Shown: in pieces, positions 40,738 to 49,336 of the stretch
How the letters are laid out: each line of letters opens with the position of its first letter
Numbering within the stretch: position 1 is the first letter of the stretch
Assembly (NCBI RefSeq): GCF_006335015.1
Contig: NZ_VDGT01000026.1
Span: forward strand, 30,235-94,234
DNA: 64,000 nt
Source: Streptomyces sedi
GTDB taxonomy: Bacteria > Actinomycetota > Actinomycetes > Streptomycetales > Streptomycetaceae
Reading direction: 5' to 3'
The notes under the pieces: generated by a model
Seen by the model: the letters and a program-made list of their open reading frames with translations, nothing else
Told to the model about the DNA's origin: nothing
Database searches by the model: none
Position numbers and translations under genes: made by a program

Positions 40738-41974
40738 CGCGCACCAACGGTACGCGAGCCGAGACCGCCGTGCCCCCTCCCGTCTCGGACTCGACGGTCA
40801 ACGTGCCGGCGATCCGCTCGGCCCGCGCCCGCATCCCGTCGAGACCGAACCCGGAGGTGCCGGTGCGGCCCGGCAGCGCCGCCGCGTCGAAGCCCCGCCC
40901 GTCGTCCCGCACGTCCAGCGTGACCTCGCCTTCCATGAAGCTGAGCGTCACGCCGACGCGCTCCGCCGAGGCGTGCTTGGCCACGTTCGACAGCGCCTCC
41001 TGCGCGATCCGCAGCAGCGTCGCCGACACCTCGCCGTGCGGCTGCCGCGCCCGGCCCGTCAGCGTGAACTCGGCCCGCACGCCCGTCCGTTCGCCCCACT
41101 CGGCGACCGTCTTGCGCAACGCCTGCGGCAGCCCGTCCGTGGCAAGACCGACCGGCGCCAGGTTGTGCACCGAGCGGCGGGCCTCGCCCAGGCTGTGGCG
41201 CGCCAGGTCGGCGGCGCGCTCCAGATGCTCGTGTGCCGACGCCGGGTCGGGCCCGGCGGCGACCACCCGCAGCTGGGCGATGATCCCGGTCAGCCCCTGC
41301 GCGATCGTGTCGTGGATCTCGGCCGCCAGCCGCCGCCGTTCGTCGGCGATGCCCGCCTCCCGCGCCTGCACCAGCAGCTGGTCGTGGAGCGCCGCGTTCT
41401 CCGCGAGGGCGCGCTCCAGGGCGGCGTTGGTGCGTTCCAACTCGGCGATCGTCGCCGCCTGCGTCCGCGCCCGCCGCTCCTCCAGGAGCGTGAAGTGGCT
41501 GACGACGGTGAGCAGCACGTTGTTGGCCACCACGAGACCGGCGAAGATCGCCCACTGGGTCGCGGAGCCGAACGGCGGCCCGCCGGCCTGCGAGGCCGCC
41601 ACCGGCAGCGAACAGGCCACAAGACCGACCCGCCACCAGCGGCGGGGCAGCAGCTCGTCGGCGTCGAAGTAGCCGCTGGCGGAGTAGAAGGCGAAGAACG
41701 GGTTGATCCAGGTCAGCGCCACCCCCAGCGCCCAGCGCACCAGGTAGTGGACGAAGGTCGTGCGGTCGGGACCCGGGTGGGCCGGCATCACCCGCACCCA
41801 CCACAGCTGGAACAGCACGGCGCCCGTGACCAACGCGGCCATGGCGGCCCGCTCCCCGGCACCGGGCGTCAGCAGGTCCAGGGTGATGAGCGCCAGCGGC
41901 AGCGAGAACAGGAGCAGCCCGCACGGCTGCCACTTGCGGAAGAACTCGTGCCGCCGCTGGTCCTTCTCGGCCAT
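40727..41974 (-). CDS. NarL-type sensor histidine kinase
   Basis: A 415-residue membrane kinase with about five or six N-terminal spans and almost no extracytoplasmic loops, as in intramembrane-sensing kinases. A coiled-coil linker (ERRARTQAATIAELERTNAALERALAENAAL in overlapping helices) leads to phosphoacceptor H221 in RRLAAEIHDTIAQGL, and the ATPase domain ends GFGLDGMRARAERIAG. I chose the ATG at 41974 (MAEKDQRRHEFF). It belongs to an operon behind an ABC exporter, an arrangement in which the kinase often reads the transporter or the drug it handles. Confidence 0.92.
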   Translation of the reverse strand: MAEKDQRRHEFFRKWQPCGLLLFSLPLALITLDLLTPGAGERAAMAALVTGAVLFQLWWVRVMPAHPGPDRTTFVHYLVRWALGVALTWINPFFAFYSASGYFDADELLPRRWWRVGLVACSLPVAASQAGGPPFGSATQWAIFAGLVVANNVLLTVVSHFTLLEERRARTQAATIAELERTNAALERALAENAALHDQLLVQAREAGIADERRRLAAEIHDTIAQGLTGIIAQLRVVAAGPDPASAHEHLERAADLARHSLGEARRSVHNLAPVGLATDGLPQALRKTVAEWGERTGVRAEFTLTGRARQPHGEVSATLLRIAQEALSNVAKHASAERVGVTLSFMEGEVTLDVRDDGRGFDAAALPGRTGTSGFGLDGMRARAERIAGTLTVESETGGGTAVSARVPLVRDER

Positions 41975-42024
41975 CGGCGGTCGCGCCCCCGTCCGCGCGG
42001 GGGACCCGATGCTCCCGCGCGTGC

Positions 42025-42792
42025 CTATTCCCACCGGAACCAGCGTACCGCCGCGACCGTCAGCAGCACCGCCCAGCCGGCGACCACCACCAGGTGCGCG
42101 GCGTCGGGCCAGCCGCCCGCCTGCGCCTGGTCCAGCGCCCTGGCCGCCGCGCCGAACGGGGTGCGCTCCACGACGGCCGCCATCACGTCCGGCATGGTCT
42201 GCACCGGCATCCACAGCCCGGTGGTGAACAGCATCGGGAAGAACACCGCCGAGCCCACCGCGGTCGCCACCCGCGCGGTGCGCACCCGCGCCCCCAGCAG
42301 CGCCCCCAGCGCCAGCGCGGCGGCGACGGCCAGCAGCAGCGTCAGCGCGTAGCCGAGCGCGTGGTCCGGCAGCCCCACGTCGTAGAAGACCCGGCCGATG
42401 GCCAACGAGAGCGCCGCCGAGACCAGCGCGGCGGCGCCGTGCAGCCACATCTGCGCGGACAGCAGAGCGGAGGGGCGCATGGGCGTGGTCGACATGCGCC
42501 GCAGAATGCCGCGCTCCCGGTAGCCGGCCAGCAGCGGCGGCATCGCCTGCGCGCCGACGACGATCACCGCGACCAGCACCGTCACCGGAACGTACACGTC
42601 GATCGGCCGCAGCCCCCCGAGTTCCCCCTCGGCCTCCCGGAACGGCGGGACCAGGCCGAGGATCGCCAGCAGCAGCGGCGGAAAGCCCAGCACCCAGAAG
42701 AGGGTGCCCGGCTCCCGCAGGAAGAGCCGCGCCTCCGCCCGCAGCACGGCGACGCGGGCTGAGGCGGTGCGTGAGGCTGTGACGGTGGTCAT
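42025..42792 (-). CDS. ABC-2-type transporter permease
   Basis: A 255-residue permease with six spans in the ABC-2 pattern: a first span at LFWVLGFPPLLLAILGLVP, a large loop, GYRERGILRRMSTTPMRP (the conserved coupling segment RERGTLRRL-type) and a FFPMLFTTGLWMP segment before the last span. It pairs with the ATPase gene 41 bases upstream. Drug or antibiotic export is typical of this DrrAB-like type. It begins at the ATG at 42792. Confidence 0.9.
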   Translation of the reverse strand: MTTVTASRTASARVAVLRAEARLFLREPGTLFWVLGFPPLLLAILGLVPPFREAEGELGGLRPIDVYVPVTVLVAVIVVGAQAMPPLLAGYRERGILRRMSTTPMRPSALLSAQMWLHGAAALVSAALSLAIGRVFYDVGLPDHALGYALTLLLAVAAALALGALLGARVRTARVATAVGSAVFFPMLFTTGLWMPVQTMPDVMAAVVERTPFGAAARALDQAQAGGWPDAAHLVVVAGWAVLLTVAAVRWFRWE

Positions 42793-42833
42793 CTCGCGGC
42801 TCCCAGTGGTCAGGTCGAAGGGGTTCGGGTGGT

Positions 42834-43766
42834 TCAGTCGTGCGCGGCGGTCAGGTCGAGGAACGCCTCGTCGAGCGTGGCGTCCGTGACCCGCAGCTGG
42901 TGCGCGGTGATCCGGCGCCTGGCCAGCAGCGTGACCACCGCGTTGACCGTCTCGTCCGTGCCGCCCAGCGTGATCCGGCCGTCCCGCCGCTCGACCGAGA
43001 CGAGCGCGGGCAGCGCCGACAGCTCCTCGTCGTCCAGCGGCGTGGACGGCGTGAACGAGATCACCGTCGACCTGGCCATCCGCGCCACCAGCCCGCTCGG
43101 GGTGTCCAACGCGGTGACCCGCCCTCCGTCGATCACCGCGATCCGGTCGCACAGCCGCTGGGCCTCCTCCATGAAGTGGGTGACCAGCAGCACCGTGACC
43201 CCGCCGGCGCGGACGTCCTCGATCAGCTCCCAGGTGTCCCGCCGCGCCCTCGGGTCCAGACCGGTGGTCAACTCGTCAAGAACCACCACCCTCGGCGCCC
43301 CGACCAGCGCGAGCGCGATGAACAGCCGCTGCTTCTGCCCCCCGGAAAGCCGCCCGAACCTGGTGGCCAACTTGGCGGTCAGCCCGAGCCGTTCGGCCAG
43401 CGGGCGCCAGTCCGCGGGGTGCGGGTAGAGCGAGGCGTACAGCTCCAGCGCCTCCCGGACGGTGAGCTTCGGCTGGAGCTCGCTCTCCTGGAGCTGCGCG
43501 CCCAGCACCCGGGTCACCGCCTCGTGGTCGGCGCGCGGGTCGAGCCCCGCGACCCGCACCCGGCCCGAGTCCGGGACGCGCAGGCCCTCCAGGCACTCGA
43601 CGGTGGTGGTCTTGCCCGCGCCGTTGGGGCCGAGGATCCCGAAGATCTCGCCCTCGTCGACGGAGAACGAGACCCCGTCGACGACGTTCCGCCCGCCGTA
43701 GGCCTTGCGCAGCTCGCTGACCTCGACGACGGGGCCGACGGCCCCGGCCATGCCGTTGATGCTCAT
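42834..43766 (-). CDS. ABC transporter ATP-binding protein (DrrA-like)
   Basis: A 310-residue ATPase of the DrrA type with a C-terminal extension of about 80 residues. Walker A GPNGAGKT is at 46-53, signature RLSGGQKQR mid-protein, and Walker B reads VVVLDELTTGLD, with leucine where DEPT is usual; such variants occur in this group. I start it at the ATG at 43766 (MSINGMAGAVGPVVEV) behind GGGAGG; the longer frame to 43829 runs into the palindrome. It is the first gene of the operon ATPase, permease, kinase, regulator. Confidence 0.9.
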   Translation of the reverse strand: MSINGMAGAVGPVVEVSELRKAYGGRNVVDGVSFSVDEGEIFGILGPNGAGKTTTVECLEGLRVPDSGRVRVAGLDPRADHEAVTRVLGAQLQESELQPKLTVREALELYASLYPHPADWRPLAERLGLTAKLATRFGRLSGGQKQRLFIALALVGAPRVVVLDELTTGLDPRARRDTWELIEDVRAGGVTVLLVTHFMEEAQRLCDRIAVIDGGRVTALDTPSGLVARMARSTVISFTPSTPLDDEELSALPALVSVERRDGRITLGGTDETVNAVVTLLARRRITAHQLRVTDATLDEAFLDLTAAHD

Positions 43767-43823
43767 ACGACGAGCCTCCCGGACCGCCCCACCCGGCCAC
43801 ATCCCCCGACGGGCTCCGCCCGC

Positions 43824-43843
43824 CATCAACCGATCGGTTGATG
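43824..43843. promoter_or_regulatory. Perfect 20-bp palindrome before the ABC/two-component operon
   Basis: CATCAACCGA is followed at once by its reverse complement. It lies 58 bases upstream of the ATPase start. Perfect dyads of this size are typical TetR-type operators, but no TetR gene adjoins it; the operon's own NarL regulator or a distant repressor could use it. I see nothing else in 43767-44130 except probable promoter sequence for the MFS gene near 43985-44020. Confidence 0.75.
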
Positions 43844-44130
43844 CCCCTCAGCCGGTGCGCTACCGCCGCTACCCGCTGCCGGGCGCCGCCGGGGCACGTG
43901 GGGGCGCGCCCCGGCGGGGGAGGGGGACGCAGGTCGGGGTGGGTGTGCCGCGGGGTCGCTCGGGGGAGTGATGCCGGCCATATTGTTTGACCGCAGTTGA
44001 CGGCCAGGACGTAAGCTGGCATGGCCGGGGACGCTCTGTGTCGTTTCCCGGCTTTCTTCCTGCCTGGCCGCCGTCGGGCCCGCCCGGTCCGTCACTGAAG
44101 TCGCCTGCCGTCCGTCGCCCAAGGGACACC

Positions 44131-45675
44131 ATGGAACAGCTCTCGAAGCCATCCGACCCCGAGACCGGCCCGCCCGAACCGGACGGGGAGTCGATACCCA
44201 GCACGGTGGTGCTGGTCATAGGTCTGCTGCTGGCCGCCGCCTTCGTGATGATCCTCAACGAGACCGTCATGGGCGTGGCGCTGCCGCGGCTCATGGAGGA
44301 CCTGGAGATCTCCGCCGCCACCGGCCAGTGGCTGACCACCGCCTTCATGCTGACCATGGCCGTGGTGATCCCCACCACGGGGCTGATCCTCAAGCGGTTC
44401 ACCACCCGCGCGGTCTTCATGACGTCGATGTCGCTGTTCACCGCCGGCACCGCGCTGGCCGCCGCAGCGCCCGGGTTCCCCGTGCTGCTGGTGGCCCGCA
44501 TCGTGCAGGCCGCCGGCACGGCGGTGATGCTGCCGCTGCTGATCACGACGGTGCTGACGTTCGTGCCCGCGACCCGCCGGGGCAGCACGATGGGCCTGAT
44601 CTCCATCGTGATCGCCGTGGCGCCGGCCATCGGGCCGACGTTCTCCGGGCTGATCCTCTCCGAGCTGAGCTGGCGCTGGATCTTCCTGTTCGTGCTGCCG
44701 GTCGCCGTCGTCGCGCTGGTCGTCGGCTCGATGAGGATCACCAACATCACCACCCCGGCCGAGGCCCGCTTCGACCTGGTCTCGATCGCGCTGTCGGCCG
44801 TCGCGTTCGGCGGCCTGGTCTACGGGCTGAGCAGCATCGGCGAGTCCGCCGAGGGCGACACCCCGCTGCCGCCGGCGGTGCCGATCGCGGTCGGCTTCGT
44901 GGCGCTGGCGCTGTTCACCTTCCGTCAGCTGAGCCTCCAGCGCGGTGGCGAGCGCCAGCCGCTGCTGGACCTGCGGCCGTTCCGCAACCGGTCGTTCACC
45001 GTCGGGCTGATCATGCTGCTGGTGTCGATGGGCGCGCTCTTCGGCACGCTGATCCTGCTGCCGATCTTCCTGCAGAACGTGCGGGACCTCTCCACCCTGG
45101 AGACCGGCCTGGTGCTGCTGCCCGGCGGTCTGGTCATGGGGCTGGTCGCGCCGCTCGCGGGGAGGATGTACGACCGGGTCGGGCCGCGTCCGCTGGTGGT
45201 GCCCGGCGCCTTCGTCGTCGCCGGCGCGCTGGCGTCGATGCAGCTGCTGGAGACCGACAGCCCGGTCGGCCTGGCGATCGCGGTGCACGTGGTGCTCAGC
45301 GTCGGCCTGGGCCTGCTGATGACGCCGCTGATGACCTCCTCGCTCGGGTCGCTCCCGGCGGAGCTGTACTCGCACGGCAGCGCCATCCTCAACACGCTCC
45401 AGCAGTTGGCGGGCGCCGCCGGTACCGCGCTGTTCATCACCGTGATGACCCGCGGTGCGACGAGCGAGGTGGAGAGCGGCGTCGACCCGTTGACGGCGCA
45501 GGCGTCCGGCATCCACGACGCGTTCCTGTGCGGAGCGGTGCTGGCGCTGGTCGCGACGGGACTGTCGTTCCTGATCCGCCGGCCCCCGACGCCGGTGGCC
45601 GCGCCGGAGGCGGGCGGCGCCGCCGGCAGCGGCAGCGACAGCGACGACGAGGCGGTGCCGGCGCCGCTGCACTGA
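44131..45675 (+). CDS. DHA2-type MFS exporter
   Basis: A 514-residue exporter with 14 predicted spans. Motifs are MILNETVMGVALPRLMEDL at the first span, a motif-A-like KRFTTRAVF loop, and motif C in SIVIAVAPAIGPTFSGLI. The sequence recalls the Lmr/Emr-type branch of DHA2 with its SWRWIFLFVLPVAV segment. A hydrophilic glycine/serine/aspartate tail ends the protein. I chose the ATG at 44131 (MEQLSKPSD); the frame is open to 43987, but the extension has no span or homology. No regulator lies next to it other than the palindrome upstream. Confidence 0.9.
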   Translation: MEQLSKPSDPETGPPEPDGESIPSTVVLVIGLLLAAAFVMILNETVMGVALPRLMEDLEISAATGQWLTTAFMLTMAVVIPTTGLILKRFTTRAVFMTSMSLFTAGTALAAAAPGFPVLLVARIVQAAGTAVMLPLLITTVLTFVPATRRGSTMGLISIVIAVAPAIGPTFSGLILSELSWRWIFLFVLPVAVVALVVGSMRITNITTPAEARFDLVSIALSAVAFGGLVYGLSSIGESAEGDTPLPPAVPIAVGFVALALFTFRQLSLQRGGERQPLLDLRPFRNRSFTVGLIMLLVSMGALFGTLILLPIFLQNVRDLSTLETGLVLLPGGLVMGLVAPLAGRMYDRVGPRPLVVPGAFVVAGALASMQLLETDSPVGLAIAVHVVLSVGLGLLMTPLMTSSLGSLPAELYSHGSAILNTLQQLAGAAGTALFITVMTRGATSEVESGVDPLTAQASGIHDAFLCGAVLALVATGLSFLIRRPPTPVAAPEAGGAAGSGSDSDDEAVPAPLH

Positions 45676-45806
45676 CGGCCACGGCGGCGACCGAGAAGCC
45701 CGACCAACCGGCCCCCGGCGCGCGTTCCCGAGACGCGCGCCGGGGGCCGCGCCGTGCGCGCCCGGCGCCCCGGGCCCGCGCCAACCCGGTCCCCGCCCCG
45801 GCGGGG

Positions 45807-46505
45807 TCAGTCCCGGGCGCTGCGCCGCAACACCTGCCGGATGCCCGCGAAGTGGTCGCGCATCGCGGTGACCGCGCCCGCCGTGTCGCCCGCCTCCAGC
45901 GCGGCGACGATCGCCTGGTGCCGCGCGAGGGTGACGCGTTCGTCCTGCCGTTCCTCCCGCAGCTCCTCGCGGACCCGGTGGAAGGCGGCCCAGAACGCGT
46001 CCAGCACCTCGCTCAGCAGGTGGTTTCCGAGCGAACGGTAGAGCGCCAGGTGGAACGCGCGGTCCGTCTCCGCGCTGACCCGCCCCGTCTCGTCGGCCTC
46101 CCGCTCCATGGCGCCGATCAGCTCGCGCAGCCGCCCCAGGTCGGCGTCCGGTATGTCGCCGGCCACGCTGCCGATCAGCCCGGCCTCCAACGCCTCGCGC
46201 ACCTCCAGGAGTTCGGCGAGGCTCGCCTCGCCCCTGCGGTGCCGCACGGCGGCGCGGAAGACCATGCCGTCCACGAAGGAGTCCAGGCTCAGGCTCCCCA
46301 CATAGGTACCGAACCCGTGGCGGATGTCCACGACGTTGACCGCCTGGAGCGCCTTCAGCGCCTCCCGCACCGAGTTGCGGCTCACCTCGAAGAGGCTCAT
46401 CAACTCGCTCTCGGTGGGCAGCGGATCGCCCGGTGCGAGCCGGCGGGTGAGGATCAGCTCCCTGATGTGCCCCTGCACCTCGTCCGACATCATGCGGCGG
46501 GCCAT
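45807..46505 (-). CDS. GntR/FadR-family regulator of the sialic-acid-type locus
   Basis: A 232-residue regulator with an N-terminal winged helix (VQGHIRELILTRRLAPGDPLPTESEL, SRNSVREALKAL) and an all-helical FCD ligand domain with metal-type positions (EVREALEAG, HLALYRSLGNHLL, HQAIVAALEAGD). FCD regulators such as NanR bind sugars or acids; the gene stands divergent from the transport/lyase operon, so a sialic-acid ligand is likely. The triple-ACGT site at 46637 lies between them and recurs before the sialidase gene. Confidence 0.9.
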   Translation of the reverse strand: MARRMMSDEVQGHIRELILTRRLAPGDPLPTESELMSLFEVSRNSVREALKALQAVNVVDIRHGFGTYVGSLSLDSFVDGMVFRAAVRHRRGEASLAELLEVREALEAGLIGSVAGDIPDADLGRLRELIGAMEREADETGRVSAETDRAFHLALYRSLGNHLLSEVLDAFWAAFHRVREELREERQDERVTLARHQAIVAALEAGDTAGAVTAMRDHFAGIRQVLRRSARD

Positions 46506-46636
46506 GAAGCCCCTCCCTCTCCATCACCTGGACTTGACCTGGCGTTCACAATTCTGCCACCGGTGGCATCGGGAGATGGGACATGGGATGTTCCTACCCC
46601 TTGACCCGGCGCGCACCCGGTCCCTACGTTCCTAGG

Positions 46637-46655
46637 ACGTACAACGTAGGACGTC
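46637..46655. promoter_or_regulatory. Triple ACGT operator upstream of the transport operon
   Basis: ACGT occurs at 46637, 46644 and 46651, exactly seven bases apart (ACGTacaACGTaggACGTC). A fourth ACGT lies at 46626. The same arrangement, sharing ACGTAGGACGTC, occurs at 54709 before the sialidase gene. It is the probable binding site of the GntR protein at 45807. Confidence 0.75.
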
Positions 46656-46727
46656 TTGGGGAAAGCGTCGAGAGCGTCCGGCAACCACCGCACAACCTCC
46701 TCTTCACAAGCCGCACTTGGAGGCAGA

Positions 46728-48380
46728 GTGACCCATCGAACCGGTCACCGTTCCGGAAGTTCCTCCGGCCGCTCCCTCGACCGCAGGGCGTTCCTCCGCT
46801 ACGGCGGGGCGCTCGGCGCCGCCGGCGCCCTGACCGCCGGGCTCGGCGCCTGCGGGCCGCCGTCCACGATCGGCACCGGCGGGGGCCACAGCGGGGGAGC
46901 GCTGAACTCGCTCACCGCCGTGATCGGCTACGGCAACGACCAGAGCTGGGACCCGACACAGACCGCCTCCGCGTTCTCCATGGCGGCCAACCACCACATC
47001 TACGAGGGGCTGCTGGACACCGACCCGATCACCCGGGCCCCCTACCCCGCGCTCGCCACCGCGCTGCCGGCCGACCCGACCGCCACCACCTGGTCGTTCA
47101 CCCTGCGACCCGGCGCCACCTGGCACGACGGGGAGCCGGTCACCGTCGAGGATGTGCTGTTCACCTTCGAGCGGGTCCTCGACCCCGAGGTCAACACCCT
47201 CGCCCGGTCCTTCTTCGCCAGCTGGCTCGAAGGGGTCCGCGCGGTCGACGAGGCCACCGTCGAGCTGGACTTCCGCTTCCCCTTCCCGGACGCCGCGCCC
47301 CGGCTGACCATCGCCAAGATCATGCCGCGCCACGTCTTCGGCGAGGAGGGCGCCTGGGATCGCGCCACCGGCGGCCTCGCCGTCGGCTCCGGCCCCTACC
47401 GGCAGAGCGCGCACCACCCGAAGTCCAACACCACCTTCGAGGCGTTCGAGGAGTACAACGGCCCGCGCTACCCCGCCTTCCGCATCATGAACTGGCGCTC
47501 CGTCGTGGAGGCGGCGCCCCGCGTCGCCGCCGTCTCGGGGCACAGCGCCGAGGCCCAGATCGCGGAGAACATCCCGTACGCCAACGTTCAGCAACTGCGC
47601 GACGAGGGCCTGCAGGTGGAGGGCGGCGCCGGGATGAACCACCTGTTCATGATGTTCAACACGGAGAACCCGCCGTTCGACGACATCCGCGTCCGCCAGG
47701 CGCTGCTGCACGCCATCGACACCGAGCAGCTGATCGAGGTCGGCCTCAAGGGCTACGGCCGCCCCGCCACCTCGTTCCTCGATACCGACAACCCGGCGCA
47801 CCGCCCCGCGGCCACCGTCTACTCCTACGACCCCGACCGCGCCCGCCAGCTCCTCGACGAGGCCGGCGTCACCGACCTGTCGATCAACCTGATGGCGGTC
47901 AACGTGAGTTGGGCCGTCGACTGCCTGCCGACCATCAAGGAGTCCTGGGACGCGATCGGCGTGGCCACCACGCTGGAGCCGCAGGAGACCTCCGCGCTCT
48001 TCACCAAGATGGACCAGGACCGCGCCTACCAGGCGGTCGCCGCCGTCTCCAACCCCAACCAGTTCGGCCTCGACGCCGACCTCATCCTCCGCTACAACTA
48101 CACGCGCGGCGGCCTGTGGATGGGCTACACCGGCTGGGAGGGCAGCGAGGCGGCCGACGAGCTGTTCGCGCTGATGGACCAGGCCACCGAGGAGCCCGAG
48201 CCCGAGCGCCGGCTCCAGCTCACCCACCGGGCGCTCGACCTGGTCGCCGAGCAGGCGGTGCTCTACCCCGTGGTCCACAACGAACTGCTGACCGCCTACG
48301 ACCCGCGCGTCATCACCGGCGTCCGCGCCCAGGCGTACCCCGGGATCAACGTGCTCCAGACGGGGGCGGTGGTCTCGTGA
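46728..48380 (+). CDS. ABC transporter solute-binding lipoprotein (family 5)
   Basis: A 550-residue extracellular binding protein of the peptide/nickel/opine class (SBP_bac_5). It starts at a GTG behind GGAGG. The signal has a Tat-like RSLDRRAFLRYGG and ends in a lipobox with GLGAC, so it is membrane-anchored outside. Family marks are SWDPTQTASAF, ANHHIYEGLLDTDP, GATWHDGEPVTVEDVLFTFER and DDIRVRQALLHAIDTEQL. In SatA-type transporters this class binds sialic acid; the lyase and sialidase nearby support that here. It is the first gene of a five-gene operon. Confidence 0.9.
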   Translation: MTHRTGHRSGSSSGRSLDRRAFLRYGGALGAAGALTAGLGACGPPSTIGTGGGHSGGALNSLTAVIGYGNDQSWDPTQTASAFSMAANHHIYEGLLDTDPITRAPYPALATALPADPTATTWSFTLRPGATWHDGEPVTVEDVLFTFERVLDPEVNTLARSFFASWLEGVRAVDEATVELDFRFPFPDAAPRLTIAKIMPRHVFGEEGAWDRATGGLAVGSGPYRQSAHHPKSNTTFEAFEEYNGPRYPAFRIMNWRSVVEAAPRVAAVSGHSAEAQIAENIPYANVQQLRDEGLQVEGGAGMNHLFMMFNTENPPFDDIRVRQALLHAIDTEQLIEVGLKGYGRPATSFLDTDNPAHRPAATVYSYDPDRARQLLDEAGVTDLSINLMAVNVSWAVDCLPTIKESWDAIGVATTLEPQETSALFTKMDQDRAYQAVAAVSNPNQFGLDADLILRYNYTRGGLWMGYTGWEGSEAADELFALMDQATEEPEPERRLQLTHRALDLVAEQAVLYPVVHNELLTAYDPRVITGVRAQAYPGINVLQTGAVVS

Positions 48381-49336
48381 CGGTGGTCCTGCGGATGGTG
48401 GTCCGCCGGCTGTTGCTGCTGGTGCCGCTGCTGCTGGGCGTCATCCTCTTCGTCTTCCTGGTCATGCGGTTCTCCGACATGGACCCGGCGTCCGCGTACT
48501 TCCAGGGCACCAACCCCACCCAGGAGCAACTGCACGAGTTCCGCGAGGAGAACGGGCTGCTCGACCCGCTGCCCGTGCGCTATCTGGACTTCGTCGGGGA
48601 CCTGGTCACAGGCGACCTCGGGATCAGCGTGCTGACCAGGGCACCGGTCTGGGACCAGGTGGTCACCGCGCTGCCGCTGACGCTCCAACTCACCTTCCTG
48701 GGCCTGGGGATAGCCGTCGCCGTCGCCCTGCCGCTCGGCGTGCTGGCCGCCGTCTACCGCGACCGGCTGCCTGACCAGTTGATCCGGGTGGTCTCCCTGG
48801 TCGGCGTCGCGGCGCCCGGGTTCTGGCTGGCGCTGCTGATGATCCAGTACTTCGCCGTGGACCGCGGCTGGTACCCGACCGGCGGCTATGTCAACCCGGA
48901 GGACGGCCCCGACGCCTGGCTCAACTCCATGACGCTGCCCGCCCTCGCGCTCTCGCTGCCGGTGGCCGCCCAGCTGACCAGGGTGGTCCGTACCGCGATG
49001 GTCGAGGAGCTGGACCGCGACTACGTGCGCACCGCCGTCGGCAGCGGCCTGCCACCGCTGGTGGTGGTCGGCCGGAACGTGCTGCGGAACGCGCTGATCA
49101 ACCCGCTGACGGTGCTCGGCCTGCGCGTCGGCTACCTGCTGGGCGGGGCCGTGGTCATCGAGACCATCTTCGCGCTGCCCGGCATGGGCAAGCTGATGAT
49201 CGACGCGGTGCGCAACGGCGACCCGGCCGTCGTCCAGGGCGTGGTCCTGACCACCGCCGTCGGCTTCGTACTGGTCAACCTGCTGATCGACATCCTCTAT
49301 CTGCTGGTCAACCCACGGCTGAGGAGCGCCACATGA
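48377..49336 (+). CDS. ABC transporter permease (DppB-like)
   Basis: A 319-residue permease with six spans, starting at a GTG that overlaps the binding-protein stop (GTGA). It has the typical DppB N-terminus (VVRRLLLLVPLLLGVILFVFLVMR), an outer region with an EENGLLDPLPVRYLDF block, and the EAA-type coupling loop VRTAMVEELDRDYVRTAVGSGL followed by NALINPLTVLGLRVG. It forms the channel together with the permease half of the next gene product. Confidence 0.92.
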   Translation: MTVVLRMVVRRLLLLVPLLLGVILFVFLVMRFSDMDPASAYFQGTNPTQEQLHEFREENGLLDPLPVRYLDFVGDLVTGDLGISVLTRAPVWDQVVTALPLTLQLTFLGLGIAVAVALPLGVLAAVYRDRLPDQLIRVVSLVGVAAPGFWLALLMIQYFAVDRGWYPTGGYVNPEDGPDAWLNSMTLPALALSLPVAAQLTRVVRTAMVEELDRDYVRTAVGSGLPPLVVVGRNVLRNALINPLTVLGLRVGYLLGGAVVIETIFALPGMGKLMIDAVRNGDPAVVQGVVLTTAVGFVLVNLLIDILYLLVNPRLRSAT

